DNA from: Dehalococcoidia bacterium
GTDB lineage: Bacteria > Chloroflexota > Dehalococcoidia > GIF9 > AB-539-J10
NCBI GenBank assembly: GCA_030603485.1
Contig: JAUVXS010000030.1
Span: 1-13,944, forward strand
Length of the DNA: 13,944 nucleotides
Direction: 5' to 3'
Below, piece after piece: positions 6,620 to 12,881 of the stretch. Numbering within the stretch: the stretch's first letter is position 1; each line of letters begins with the position of its first letter. Made by a program: the position numbers and the translations under genes. The notes under the pieces are model-generated. The model saw only the letters and a program-made list of their open reading frames with translations, searched no databases and was not told where the DNA came from.

Positions 6620-6647
6620 TTGAACTACGAGGGATAGAATATATACA
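6620..6647 (+). promoter_or_regulatory. Probable promoter of the TGT-OGG-QueC-MBL-4TM operon
   Basis: TTGAAC (6620-6625) and TATACA (6642-6647) are 16 bases apart, giving a predicted start near 6654 and a leader of about 100 bases before ATG 6755. It is the best match in the 166-base gap after the zinc-ribbon gene. No clear terminator was found in that gap. Confidence 0.5.
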
Positions 6648-6754
6648 ATATGGACAACTAGTATAGGGGTTTTGCGGACTCGTGCTTGCAGACGGCTTTT
6701 TGTATATCAAAGTGCCTAGCAACTTGTGACTTTTGTTACTAATGCGGGGTAGAA

Positions 6755-7732
6755 ATGTTGGGCTTTGTCACTACAAGCATTTATAAATCGGTAGCCGAGT
6801 CAAGAGTGAACAAGATTGACATTAATGGAAAATCGCTCGTGACCCCTTGCTATTTCCCCGCCGTCTCGAGCTGCGTCACAACATACTCGACTAGTGATCT
6901 ACTGAAGTTTCTTGGCCAACATTCCAGACCGCTTCTAACTTCAGCTTATGACTTATACACGGAGTCGTTGGGCGGAATCCCTATCGAAAAGCAGTTGGAA
7001 GAGCTGTCGGCGAACGTCATATTGTTGGATTCAGGCCGGTACGAGAGCTCTTGGTTTAACGACACAGATTGGACTTTTGAACGGTACCGCGAAGTCGTTC
7101 AGCAGGCTCTGTCTGACTTCTATATGAGTTTTGATGTATTTCCGGGAGATGCTCAAGACCACTTTGAGCAGGAGACAATCAGTCACATTAGACAGTCTAT
7201 CGCAGTTCGAAGCGAGGATGTCTGCATACCAGTGCTTCACATGACGACACATGACACACTATTTTCTATGCTAGAGACTATCACAACGGACGGAGTGAAA
7301 TTGGTTGCCCTGCCTGAGCGTGAACTGGGGGACACCATATTGGAGAGATGCTCGAATTTGTATGAGGTGAGGCAATTTCTTGATTCCAGGAGCCCTGATG
7401 TGCTGATTCACATTCTTGGTTGCGGGCACCCAGTTTCTTTGTTGCTCTACATCTATGCGGGTGCGGACACGTTCGACAGCTTAGACTGGCAGAAATTTGT
7501 CATCGACCCGTCAGATTTGAGTTTTAGAGACTATTCGCATCTATTTCTAACGAACTGTCACTGTCGCTATTGTAGCAATGACGCTCTGCCATACGTACAC
7601 AGAGTCTATTTGCACAATCTGCTCTTTATCAAACAGTTCCTGAATGATATCATTCTTAGCATAAAAGACGATACTTTCGAAAGCTTTCTCAAACGTTACG
7701 TATCGCCCCCGGTATTGGGCGGGATGAGTTAG
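6755..7732 (+). CDS. TGT-like (queuine/7-deazaguanine transglycosylase family) protein, type IV CBASS-type
   Basis: This 325-residue protein belongs to the tRNA-guanine transglycosylase family, which swaps a guanine base for a 7-deazaguanine. Visible marks: LLDSGRY with D92 at the position of the family's first catalytic Asp, SFDVFPGD (125-132), LVALPERELG (183-192), and YAGADTFDS with D241 at the nucleophile position. The zinc site is C268-x-C270-x2-C273 with H287. It is shorter than the usual 370-390 residues, and the normal DSGG[FY]Q loop reads DSGRYES, so substrate choice probably differs from housekeeping TGT. It is first in a tight operon with OGG- and QueC-family genes, the trio known as type IV CBASS accessories (Cap10-like). 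DpdA of DNA deazapurine systems is the main alternative, but no other dpd genes are present. Confidence 0.8.
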   Translation: MLGFVTTSIYKSVAESRVNKIDINGKSLVTPCYFPAVSSCVTTYSTSDLLKFLGQHSRPLLTSAYDLYTESLGGIPIEKQLEELSANVILLDSGRYESSWFNDTDWTFERYREVVQQALSDFYMSFDVFPGDAQDHFEQETISHIRQSIAVRSEDVCIPVLHMTTHDTLFSMLETITTDGVKLVALPERELGDTILERCSNLYEVRQFLDSRSPDVLIHILGCGHPVSLLLYIYAGADTFDSLDWQKFVIDPSDLSFRDYSHLFLTNCHCRYCSNDALPYVHRVYLHNLLFIKQFLNDIILSIKDDTFESFLKRYVSPPVLGGMS

Positions 7733-7742
7733 GAGAACAAGG

Positions 7743-8438
7743 ATGGACAACTTTGTAATCGAGAAAGTGTTGAAAGCATATAGACGTTTACAAGAACAAC
7801 ATACAAACGACGCGGCAACTTGGATTGATATGCAGGAAGATGAAATATGGATTCAGATTTGCTTCTGCATATTGTCATCTAACGTCCGTTTTGAAATGGC
7901 CTATTCTGCAACTAGGCACTTGATGGATTGTGGTCTGATTGAGAGGGGACGACTAGCACTTCTTCCTGAAGTATCAATAAAGCAAATTGCGTGTGAGCTG
8001 TCTAAGCCGCACTATTTACCCCTCAGGAAAGACGGAACTAGAAGGAGATATCGCTTTCCCAATTCGAGAGCGGACCACATTGTTCAGACGGCCATCCATC
8101 TGCAAGGGACTCAGATAACAGACGTCTTGCATCACTGTGAGACAGATTACCAAGCAAGAGAATTCTTGGTGAGAAGAATTCATGGCATGGGGCTGAAGGA
8201 GTCTTCAATGTTTCTTAGGAATATTAGGTATTCCCATGGACTTGCAGTAATTGACGTTCACATACTTCATTTCCTGAAAAAAGGCGGTCTCATAGGACAC
8301 AGCAATTACCGTATTCAGGACAAGAAAACTTACCTGTATTTAGAGACATTGCTAAGAAACTTTGCACTTGATAATCGGCTGGATATGTCTATTCTTGACC
8401 TTGCCATCTGGAAGTCAGTCAGGGAGGGTTACGTATGA
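7743..8438 (+). CDS. OGG-type DNA N-glycosylase/AP lyase-like protein (HhH-GPD)
   Basis: This 231-residue protein resembles archaeal-type 8-oxoguanine glycosylase/lyases. The helix-hairpin-helix reads IHGMGLKESSMFLRN (146-160), with K152 at the position of the Schiff-base lysine. It is followed by AVIDVHILHFL with D171 as the catalytic aspartate. Near the C-terminus LDLAIW (218-223) matches the family's conserved LDL..W. Both catalytic residues are kept, so activity on DNA or another glycosidic substrate is plausible. The start ATG 7743 follows an AGGAG site, 10 bases after the TGT-like gene. An OGG gene beside TGT and QueC is the hallmark of type IV CBASS accessory modules (Cap11-like). Its true substrate is not known to me; ordinary base-excision repair is less likely in this context. 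Confidence 0.8.
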   Translation: MDNFVIEKVLKAYRRLQEQHTNDAATWIDMQEDEIWIQICFCILSSNVRFEMAYSATRHLMDCGLIERGRLALLPEVSIKQIACELSKPHYLPLRKDGTRRRYRFPNSRADHIVQTAIHLQGTQITDVLHHCETDYQAREFLVRRIHGMGLKESSMFLRNIRYSHGLAVIDVHILHFLKKGGLIGHSNYRIQDKKTYLYLETLLRNFALDNRLDMSILDLAIWKSVREGYV

Positions 8439-9037
8439 AGGTTATAGTCCTAGCTTCAGGTGGGCTGGACTCGTCGATACTGTGTTTGCTGCTTCAGAAT
8501 AGAGGTTATGATATCAAATCCCTATTTATCAATTATGGTCAGCTGGCATGTGCGAGGGAATGGGAAGCCTGCCAGAATGCGGCACGTTATCTTTCGATTG
8601 ACAGTCCTCTCTACGTTGATTTGTCGGACTTTGGAACTCAAATTAAGAGCGGTCTCACATCAACGGAGATAGATGTCGCGGATCCATACCTACCTAACAG
8701 GAATCTGTTGTTCTTATTAGTTGCGTCAAGTTATGCCATATCCACAAATATTTCCCATGTGGCGATTGGCTTACTCAGTTCACACGTGTTTCCTGACCAA
8801 ACGCGAGAATTTATTAAGTCAGCAGAGTTGGCACTACGGACAAGCCTTGGAGTCAACATAAACGTTCTAGTTCCACTCATAGGATTAAACAAGTATGACG
8901 TGGTAAGGCTAGCACAGCATTACAACTTCCCAATACATTTTACCTACTCGTGTCACACGGGAAACGAAACTCCCTGTGGTCGATGCATTTCCTGTCTTGA
9001 AATGGAAAGCGCGCTAGATGTGTTAGAAAGGAGCTAA
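8435..9037 (+). CDS. queC: QueC-family (7-cyano-7-deazaguanine synthase-like) enzyme, Cap9-like
   Basis: This 200-residue PP-loop enzyme has SGGLDSS (8-14) for ATP pyrophosphate binding, NYGQ (33-36), the QueC signature PNRN (87-90) and a C-terminal zinc site C173-x7-C181-x2-C184-x2-C187. QueC normally turns carboxy-deazaguanine into preQ0 through adenylation and ammonia addition, with an amide intermediate. No other preQ0 genes (FolE, QueD, QueE) are nearby. The start overlaps the OGG-like stop by 4 bases (ATGA) after a GGGAGG site, and the MBL gene follows after 4 bases. In type IV CBASS and QatABCD, QueC relatives serve immunity, and I recall recent reports that such enzymes attach a deazaguanine to a partner protein's N-terminus. 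That role is inferred here. Housekeeping queuosine synthesis is the alternative. Confidence 0.85.
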   Translation: MKVIVLASGGLDSSILCLLLQNRGYDIKSLFINYGQLACAREWEACQNAARYLSIDSPLYVDLSDFGTQIKSGLTSTEIDVADPYLPNRNLLFLLVASSYAISTNISHVAIGLLSSHVFPDQTREFIKSAELALRTSLGVNINVLVPLIGLNKYDVVRLAQHYNFPIHFTYSCHTGNETPCGRCISCLEMESALDVLERS

Positions 9038-9041
9038 TACG

Positions 9042-10022
9042 ATGGGATACGGTAAGCAATTGTTCCCACGGTTTCCAAAGGAGCCGGAAGAGGCTGAAAG
9101 AATGATAGACGAAGAGCTTGGGCTCCCCTTGGCAAAGGACCGCGAAATTGAGAAGACGATGCAGAGGGAGGAAAGGGAGCAACAAGTCTTAGATCTGGTT
9201 GGCAGGCAACATGAGAATAAACTCAATATTGGGTGTCTAGACGTAGGTCAAGGCGATGCCACTGTGATCAGGCTTCCGACGGGCGAGGTCATCGTGGTTG
9301 ATTGCAATACGGCAGACGCAAATGTAGACCTAGTCGATTTCCTGAAATCATGTGGTGTCGATGTCATCGACTACCTGGTCATTACTCACCCGCACTACGA
9401 CCACTTTAGTGGCGTACAGAAGTTGGTTGACAACTTCCAGATTAGAAACCTCATGGAGCCCAGTATCGAAAGAACTGATATTACGGAAGAGGCTAGAGCT
9501 GAGTATGATCTATACTGTAACACAGTGAATGAGCTAGAGAAGCATGGTACCACTATTTTGCATCCCGTTGCTAGCAGTGATGTCTATAAGGAAATTGGAG
9601 ATGTAAGATTAAGTGTGTACGGACCATCAAGGGCTGGTATTGAACGAGCTGAAGGACTTGAGCGAGAAGTGCATACGAACTCTATAGTTATGAAGATTGA
9701 GTACGGAGACTTTAAAATGCTTTTTAGTGGTGATGTCGACCGAGACGGCTGGACAAGAATAGCCAAGTATTACGACATCGAGAGCACTGTCCTTCACGCC
9801 AGTCATCACGGCTCAGTCAGTGGTTGTGATGAGCAAAGCATGGAAAAAATCTCTCCGTCCCGCACAATAATCTCGGCAGGTAGAGGTAACCCGTTCGGAC
9901 ATCCGGACGGTGAAGCGGTACAAGTTTACAAGAAGTACTCCGCGAACGGAACTAGGACGACCAAGAATGGCTCTCTTGGGATAAGCGCGAGCAAGGATGG
10001 GTCATATATTTTCTATGACTGA
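9042..10022 (+). CDS. ComEC-like metallo-beta-lactamase-fold hydrolase with MGYG N-terminal extension
   Basis: This 326-residue protein has residues about 62-326 as an MBL domain of the ComEC C-terminal type: LDVGQGDAT (66-74), the metal motif THPHYDH with H116, H118, D120, H121, then FSGDVD (D231) and HASHHGS (252-258). ComEC-type MBL domains are known or proposed to degrade a DNA strand, but other phosphodiesters are possible. Unlike ComEC there are no membrane segments. The first 60 residues form a highly charged helical extension starting MGYGKQLFPRFP. A Gly after the initiator Met would be exposed after Met removal. The gene follows QueC by 4 bases with an AAAGGAG site and takes the operon position where a CBASS locus would carry its CD-NTase. 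It overlaps the four-helix membrane gene by 8 bases. Confidence 0.85.
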   Translation: MGYGKQLFPRFPKEPEEAERMIDEELGLPLAKDREIEKTMQREEREQQVLDLVGRQHENKLNIGCLDVGQGDATVIRLPTGEVIVVDCNTADANVDLVDFLKSCGVDVIDYLVITHPHYDHFSGVQKLVDNFQIRNLMEPSIERTDITEEARAEYDLYCNTVNELEKHGTTILHPVASSDVYKEIGDVRLSVYGPSRAGIERAEGLEREVHTNSIVMKIEYGDFKMLFSGDVDRDGWTRIAKYYDIESTVLHASHHGSVSGCDEQSMEKISPSRTIISAGRGNPFGHPDGEAVQVYKKYSANGTRTTKNGSLGISASKDGSYIFYD

Positions 10023-10767
10023 GAGAACTTGGAGCTTAACTCAGCTGTTTGATTACTATGAGCTTAGAGCGAGAGTTATTCCGGCAGTGTTGGTGTTTCT
10101 ACCTCTCGTCTTGTCCTCTATCTCTGTAACCTATGTCCTTTCCAATTTAGTACCTTGGGCCACCGGAAGCGGTCTTCTAGCTCTGGCTGTCACCTATGCG
10201 CTGTCGTTCATAGTCCGAGCTCTTGGAAGAAGAGTGGAGATTAGCCTGTGGGCTAAGTGGGATGGTCCTCCTTCAACTCGCTTCATGCGGTGGGCAGATG
10301 ATTTCTTCTCACCTGACACTAAGCAAGAATATCATGAAGCCATACGCTCGGAATTTGGGATTTGTTTAAAAGATGAGACTGAAGAACACAGAAACCCGTC
10401 CCAAGCAGATAAGCTAATAATGGACGCCTTTAGGCAGGTGAGAAGTTTCGTAAGAATCGAAGATGGAAAAGGTGTTTGGAATGCACATAATGCCGAATAT
10501 GGTTTCCTCCGAAACATTTTCGGAAGTCGATTCTTGTGGCTTACTCTCGCGCTGCTGGGCACGATATTATGCGGATATCTTTTTTACATTACAGGGATCG
10601 GTGTTACCGTGGTTAGCGTTATCATAAATGGATTCTTGGCCCTACTGGCCCTTCTGTGTTGCTCTTTACATACCCAGATGATTGAATTCATAAAGCAAGT
10701 GGCAGACCGATACGCTGAGTCAACATGGGGATCGTTCATCACGATACATAGAAGACGCACTAAGTGA
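10015..10767 (+). CDS. Four-helix membrane protein, CBASS-effector-like
   Basis: This 250-residue protein has predicted membrane helices near 21-43, 52-70, 173-192 and 195-216, so a 100-residue loop separates two hairpins. The loop carries RRVEISLWAKWDGPPSTRFMR (72-92) and NAEYGFLRNIFG (159-170). I recall these patterns, with E..L...W.G.P and YGFRRN consensus, from four-helix proteins adjoining CBASS and similar operons, where they are taken as membrane-disrupting effectors. I chose ATG 10015, which overlaps the MBL stop as ATGACTGA. An in-frame ATG at 9997 would add six residues. It has little ribosome site of its own, so it is probably translated by coupling to the MBL gene. It is the last gene of the operon. 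The family assignment is from memory of sequence pattern and needs a profile search. Confidence 0.7.
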   Translation: MTERTWSLTQLFDYYELRARVIPAVLVFLPLVLSSISVTYVLSNLVPWATGSGLLALAVTYALSFIVRALGRRVEISLWAKWDGPPSTRFMRWADDFFSPDTKQEYHEAIRSEFGICLKDETEEHRNPSQADKLIMDAFRQVRSFVRIEDGKGVWNAHNAEYGFLRNIFGSRFLWLTLALLGTILCGYLFYITGIGVTVVSVIINGFLALLALLCCSLHTQMIEFIKQVADRYAESTWGSFITIHRRRTK

Positions 10768-10811
10768 AGAACGATGGTGTTAGCGATTGTGGCAAATAGA
10801 GGTCCGGTTAT

Positions 10812-11585
10812 CTAGAAATCAGAAGTCCACTTCCAAGACCCATCGACATCCGTTCTGCGGACATCATATTCAGTGTACTCTCTGTAGCGACTAAGTGCAG
10901 TTGGGTGAGGAATATTTTCATAGACGCCGCTTAGGGTGGAAATCAGGGTGTACTTGGCATTACATTTCTTAATGAACTCAAGGTTAGCACCTTCTATACT
11001 CCCATGGTGGCTCGCATGTAAAATGTCGTTGCAGTAATTTTTGGTGTTATTTACAATGTACTCCAGATTGGCATCTGATGCATCTCCAGCAAAGAGGCAA
11101 GCTCTACTTCCAAAGATTGCCTTTATCACCAGTGAGGCGTCATGGATCTCTCTGGTATCGCTATCAGCGACACTGGAAGGTGGTCCAATAATCTCGAATT
11201 TGACACCATTTGTCTGCCACCAGGGTTTATCCCAGCTCGTCTCTCTGTATGGTTGGTAGAGTTTTGTCCCGTTGCTCGCAAAATAGTCCTTCAGAGAGTT
11301 GAATTCTTCCCATTCACTCTGGTCAATGCTATTGTCTCCATATCGTCTCTTGTAGGGACTGTAGATAAGGCAATCGATAGTGTAACCGCGTTGTCGAAGG
11401 TAGAGGAGTCCTGAATAGTGATCTTTGTGCTGATGGGTGACGAAGACACCGCGCAGGTTCTTGTTAGCGGGGAGCAGGTGTGAGTGGTCATCAATATTAT
11501 GGCAATCAACTAAAAAAACAGCTGACTTGGATATAATGACGCTTGCATCTCCAAATCCTACATTTAAGCAGTGGAATTCACCCAT
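10812..11585 (-). CDS. Second ComEC-like metallo-beta-lactamase-fold hydrolase
   Basis: This 257-residue soluble protein is almost entirely a ComEC-type MBL domain: LNVGFGDAS (7-15), the metal motif THQHKDH with H51, H53, D55, H56, then FAGDAS (D168) and HASHHGS (190-196). It lacks the 60-residue N-terminal extension of the MBL protein in the opposite operon, but it has the same order of motifs and the same HASHHGS phrase, so the two are distant relatives. GAGGGGG precedes ATG 11585. It lies last in a minus-strand unit behind a membrane protein gene and converges with the four-helix gene, leaving only 44 bases between stops. A nuclease or phosphodiesterase role in defence is inferred from context. 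Confidence 0.85.
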   Translation of the reverse strand: MGEFHCLNVGFGDASVIISKSAVFLVDCHNIDDHSHLLPANKNLRGVFVTHQHKDHYSGLLYLRQRGYTIDCLIYSPYKRRYGDNSIDQSEWEEFNSLKDYFASNGTKLYQPYRETSWDKPWWQTNGVKFEIIGPPSSVADSDTREIHDASLVIKAIFGSRACLFAGDASDANLEYIVNNTKNYCNDILHASHHGSIEGANLEFIKKCNAKYTLISTLSGVYENIPHPTALSRYREYTEYDVRRTDVDGSWKWTSDF

Positions 11586-11832
11586 TGTCCCCCTCTATTG
11601 GGCCGATATCGCGTGGCGTTACTCCTTTATTATTGTATTGTCGAGTAGCCTTTCCTTGCCTTGCCATGTCTCGCCTAATGGCCTGCCCCCCGAAAATAGG
11701 TCCACTTGAAGTTCTACAAAGCGCCTCTATTGTGAGGCAGGTTACTAGGGACAAAGGATAAAAAGAAGCGCAAGCCGAGAAGGAGACTGGGAATTGTTGG
11801 ACATTAGCGAAATAAAAATTGCCTATGTACAT
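11578..11832 (-). CDS. Possible 84-residue linker gene tiled between its neighbours
   Basis: An ATG at 11832 shares one base with the stop of the membrane protein gene (TGATG) and has AAGGAG at ideal distance. The frame runs to TGA at 11578, overlapping the start of the MBL gene by 8 bases. Such perfect tiling supports a real gene. Against it, the sequence (MYIGNFYFANVQQ..., then a polar tail ...GPIEGDNG) shows no recognisable domain and the codon choice is unremarkable. If it is not coding, the 246 bases between the two genes are an untranslated spacer. An internal ATG would give a 29-residue basic version ending at the same stop. Confidence 0.35.
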   Translation of the reverse strand: MYIGNFYFANVQQFPVSFSACASFYPLSLVTCLTIEALCRTSSGPIFGGQAIRRDMARQGKATRQYNNKGVTPRDIGPIEGDNG

Positions 11833-12425
11833 CAACCTATCTCCTTGAACTTCAGTGACCCTGCAGATTGTAGAATTTCATCGCATGACTTCTTGCAACG
11901 CTCCAAGTCGTTAGATGTGTTGCTAATCATGCCTTTGTCGATATTCATATCCAGCGTGTCAAAAGCTGAAATCGCATTCTCAACTTTGTCTCCGAAACCT
12001 TTATCAATCTTATGGACCGTCTCTTGCATATTAGCCTTGGTTGCTTTGAGTATCTGCCAACGCCATTTGATAGAGTGCCATAGTGAACGTGTTCCATCGC
12101 CTCTCTCATACTCATCAATGAATCTGACTACTTCTTTTGCCCATTCTTCAATCTCTTTCAGTAGTCTTTGTTTTCTCTCGCTTTGTTGTATGTTCTCACT
12201 TTGGCGGAGTGACCTTATCCCAATATACAACGCAACAATAATACTAAGAAGCATTATGGCAGGGGCACCAGCCGATGCCCACTTATCAAAAAAATCGAAG
12301 ACCAATTGGGCGATGGTATGAATAGTATATTCAGGGGGACGTGGAGTTATCAGGATGTAAATAACTAGTGCAAAACCAATCACAATAATAGTAGTTAGAA
12401 TTAGATGCCACTTCTTCAGGTTCAT
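11832..12425 (-). CDS. Two-helix membrane protein with coiled coil
   Basis: This 197-residue protein of unknown function has membrane helices near residues 7-27 and 54-70. A charged helical region at about 72-105 (QSENIQQSERKQRLLKEIEE) is likely to form a coiled coil, and a further 90 residues of helical cytosolic tail follow. It opens the minus-strand unit that also contains the second MBL protein, and its C-terminal codons supply a ribosome site for the small frame that follows. By analogy with the opposite operon, which pairs an MBL protein with a membrane protein, it may be the membrane component of a second immune unit. That is inference. A long plus-strand frame at 11794-12321 is its antisense shadow. 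Confidence 0.7.
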   Translation of the reverse strand: MNLKKWHLILTTIIVIGFALVIYILITPRPPEYTIHTIAQLVFDFFDKWASAGAPAIMLLSIIVALYIGIRSLRQSENIQQSERKQRLLKEIEEWAKEVVRFIDEYERGDGTRSLWHSIKWRWQILKATKANMQETVHKIDKGFGDKVENAISAFDTLDMNIDKGMISNTSNDLERCKKSCDEILQSAGSLKFKEIG

Positions 12426-12431
12426 ACTGAT

Positions 12432-12440
12432 ATTTTACCA
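12432..12440 (-). promoter_or_regulatory. Extended -10 promoter, probably giving a leaderless mRNA
   Basis: On the minus strand TGGTAAAAT (TG at 12440-12439, TAAAAT at 12437-12432) ends 6 bases before the ATG at 12425. That is the usual distance from -10 to transcription start. There is no ribosome site in front of that ATG, consistent with a leaderless transcript. The -35 region is weak. Confidence 0.4.
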
Positions 12441-12457
12441 TGTGTAAATCGCCAGCG

Positions 12458-12475
12458 AAAATGGCACAATTTGAG
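12458..12475 (+). repeat. 18-bp near-direct repeat, right copy; possible insertion-sequence end remnant
   Basis: AAAATGGCACAATTTGAG matches 1338-1355 at 16 of 18 positions. The surroundings (GCCAGCGAAAATGGCACAA before, AGTGGACATTTTACG after) recall the repeated motifs at ends of IS21-type elements, but no transposase remains. It lies in the 173-base gap between the accessory block and the Smr gene, a natural place for an island boundary. Confidence 0.3.
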
Positions 12476-12598
12476 GGCCACAATTAGTGGACATTTTACG
12501 TAGATGAGTTGGTTTTGTTAACAGTTATCAGCACACTGAACAAACAGCCAAGTTGTGTTGCGAAGTAACAATTCAAGCACAAGTGAAATGTTTATAGC

Positions 12599-12853
12599 CT
12601 AATGTCTGAAATGTACGAAAACCCTTCCAAAATTCTTGTCGTCCTTCTCCAGCCGATGATAAAGTCTTTTTACTTCCGGCTGGAGCAAGAATCGTAAGAC
12701 ACGTTTTTTCAGCTGTCCTGACCCCTTACCGGGAATAATCTCTACCAAAGCAATCTTCTTCTCTATGGCTTCCACGATAACCCGGTTTAGTTCTGCATCA
12801 ATCGTGAAGCCCTTATTATAAATGTCATGTAAATCTAAGACAATCTTCGCCAA
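12599..12853 (-). CDS. Stand-alone Smr-domain protein
   Basis: This 84-residue protein is a single Smr (small MutS-related) domain: LDLHDIY (6-12), a helix with AELNRVIVEAIEK, then IIPGKGSGQLKKRVLRFL (39-56), which corresponds to the family's HGKGxGxL loop with Pro in place of the usual His. Smr domains bind or nick nucleic acids; some cleave RNA on collided ribosomes. The start is TTG 12853 behind AAGGTGG. It follows the helicase gene by 28 bases on the same strand, so the two probably form an operon. The His-to-Pro change in the loop may alter catalysis. The domain assignment is firm, the role is not. Confidence 0.85.
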   Translation of the reverse strand: MAKIVLDLHDIYNKGFTIDAELNRVIVEAIEKKIALVEIIPGKGSGQLKKRVLRFLLQPEVKRLYHRLEKDDKNFGRVFVHFRH

Positions 12854-12881
12854 GGAATTCCACCTTTTTGATGAGCTCCGT

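Noticed and set aside
6590..6728. Inverted repeat GTCACAA / TTGTGAC flanking the promoter at 6620-6647
   Set aside because: Only 7 bases and 125 bases apart; expected by chance in AT-rich spacer and without further symmetry.
6755..9037. Dpd-type DNA deazaguanine modification cluster
   Set aside because: The TGT-like and QueC-like genes recall dpdA and preQ0 synthesis, but no DpdB/DpdC, large helicase, FolE, QueD or QueE genes are present, and the OGG gene points to the type IV CBASS accessory set instead.
11794..12321. Long plus-strand frame of 175 codons
   Set aside because: Antisense to the membrane coiled-coil protein, whose sequence has clear membrane helices and heptad-like charge pattern; the plus frame has no ribosome site and an unnatural residue mix.
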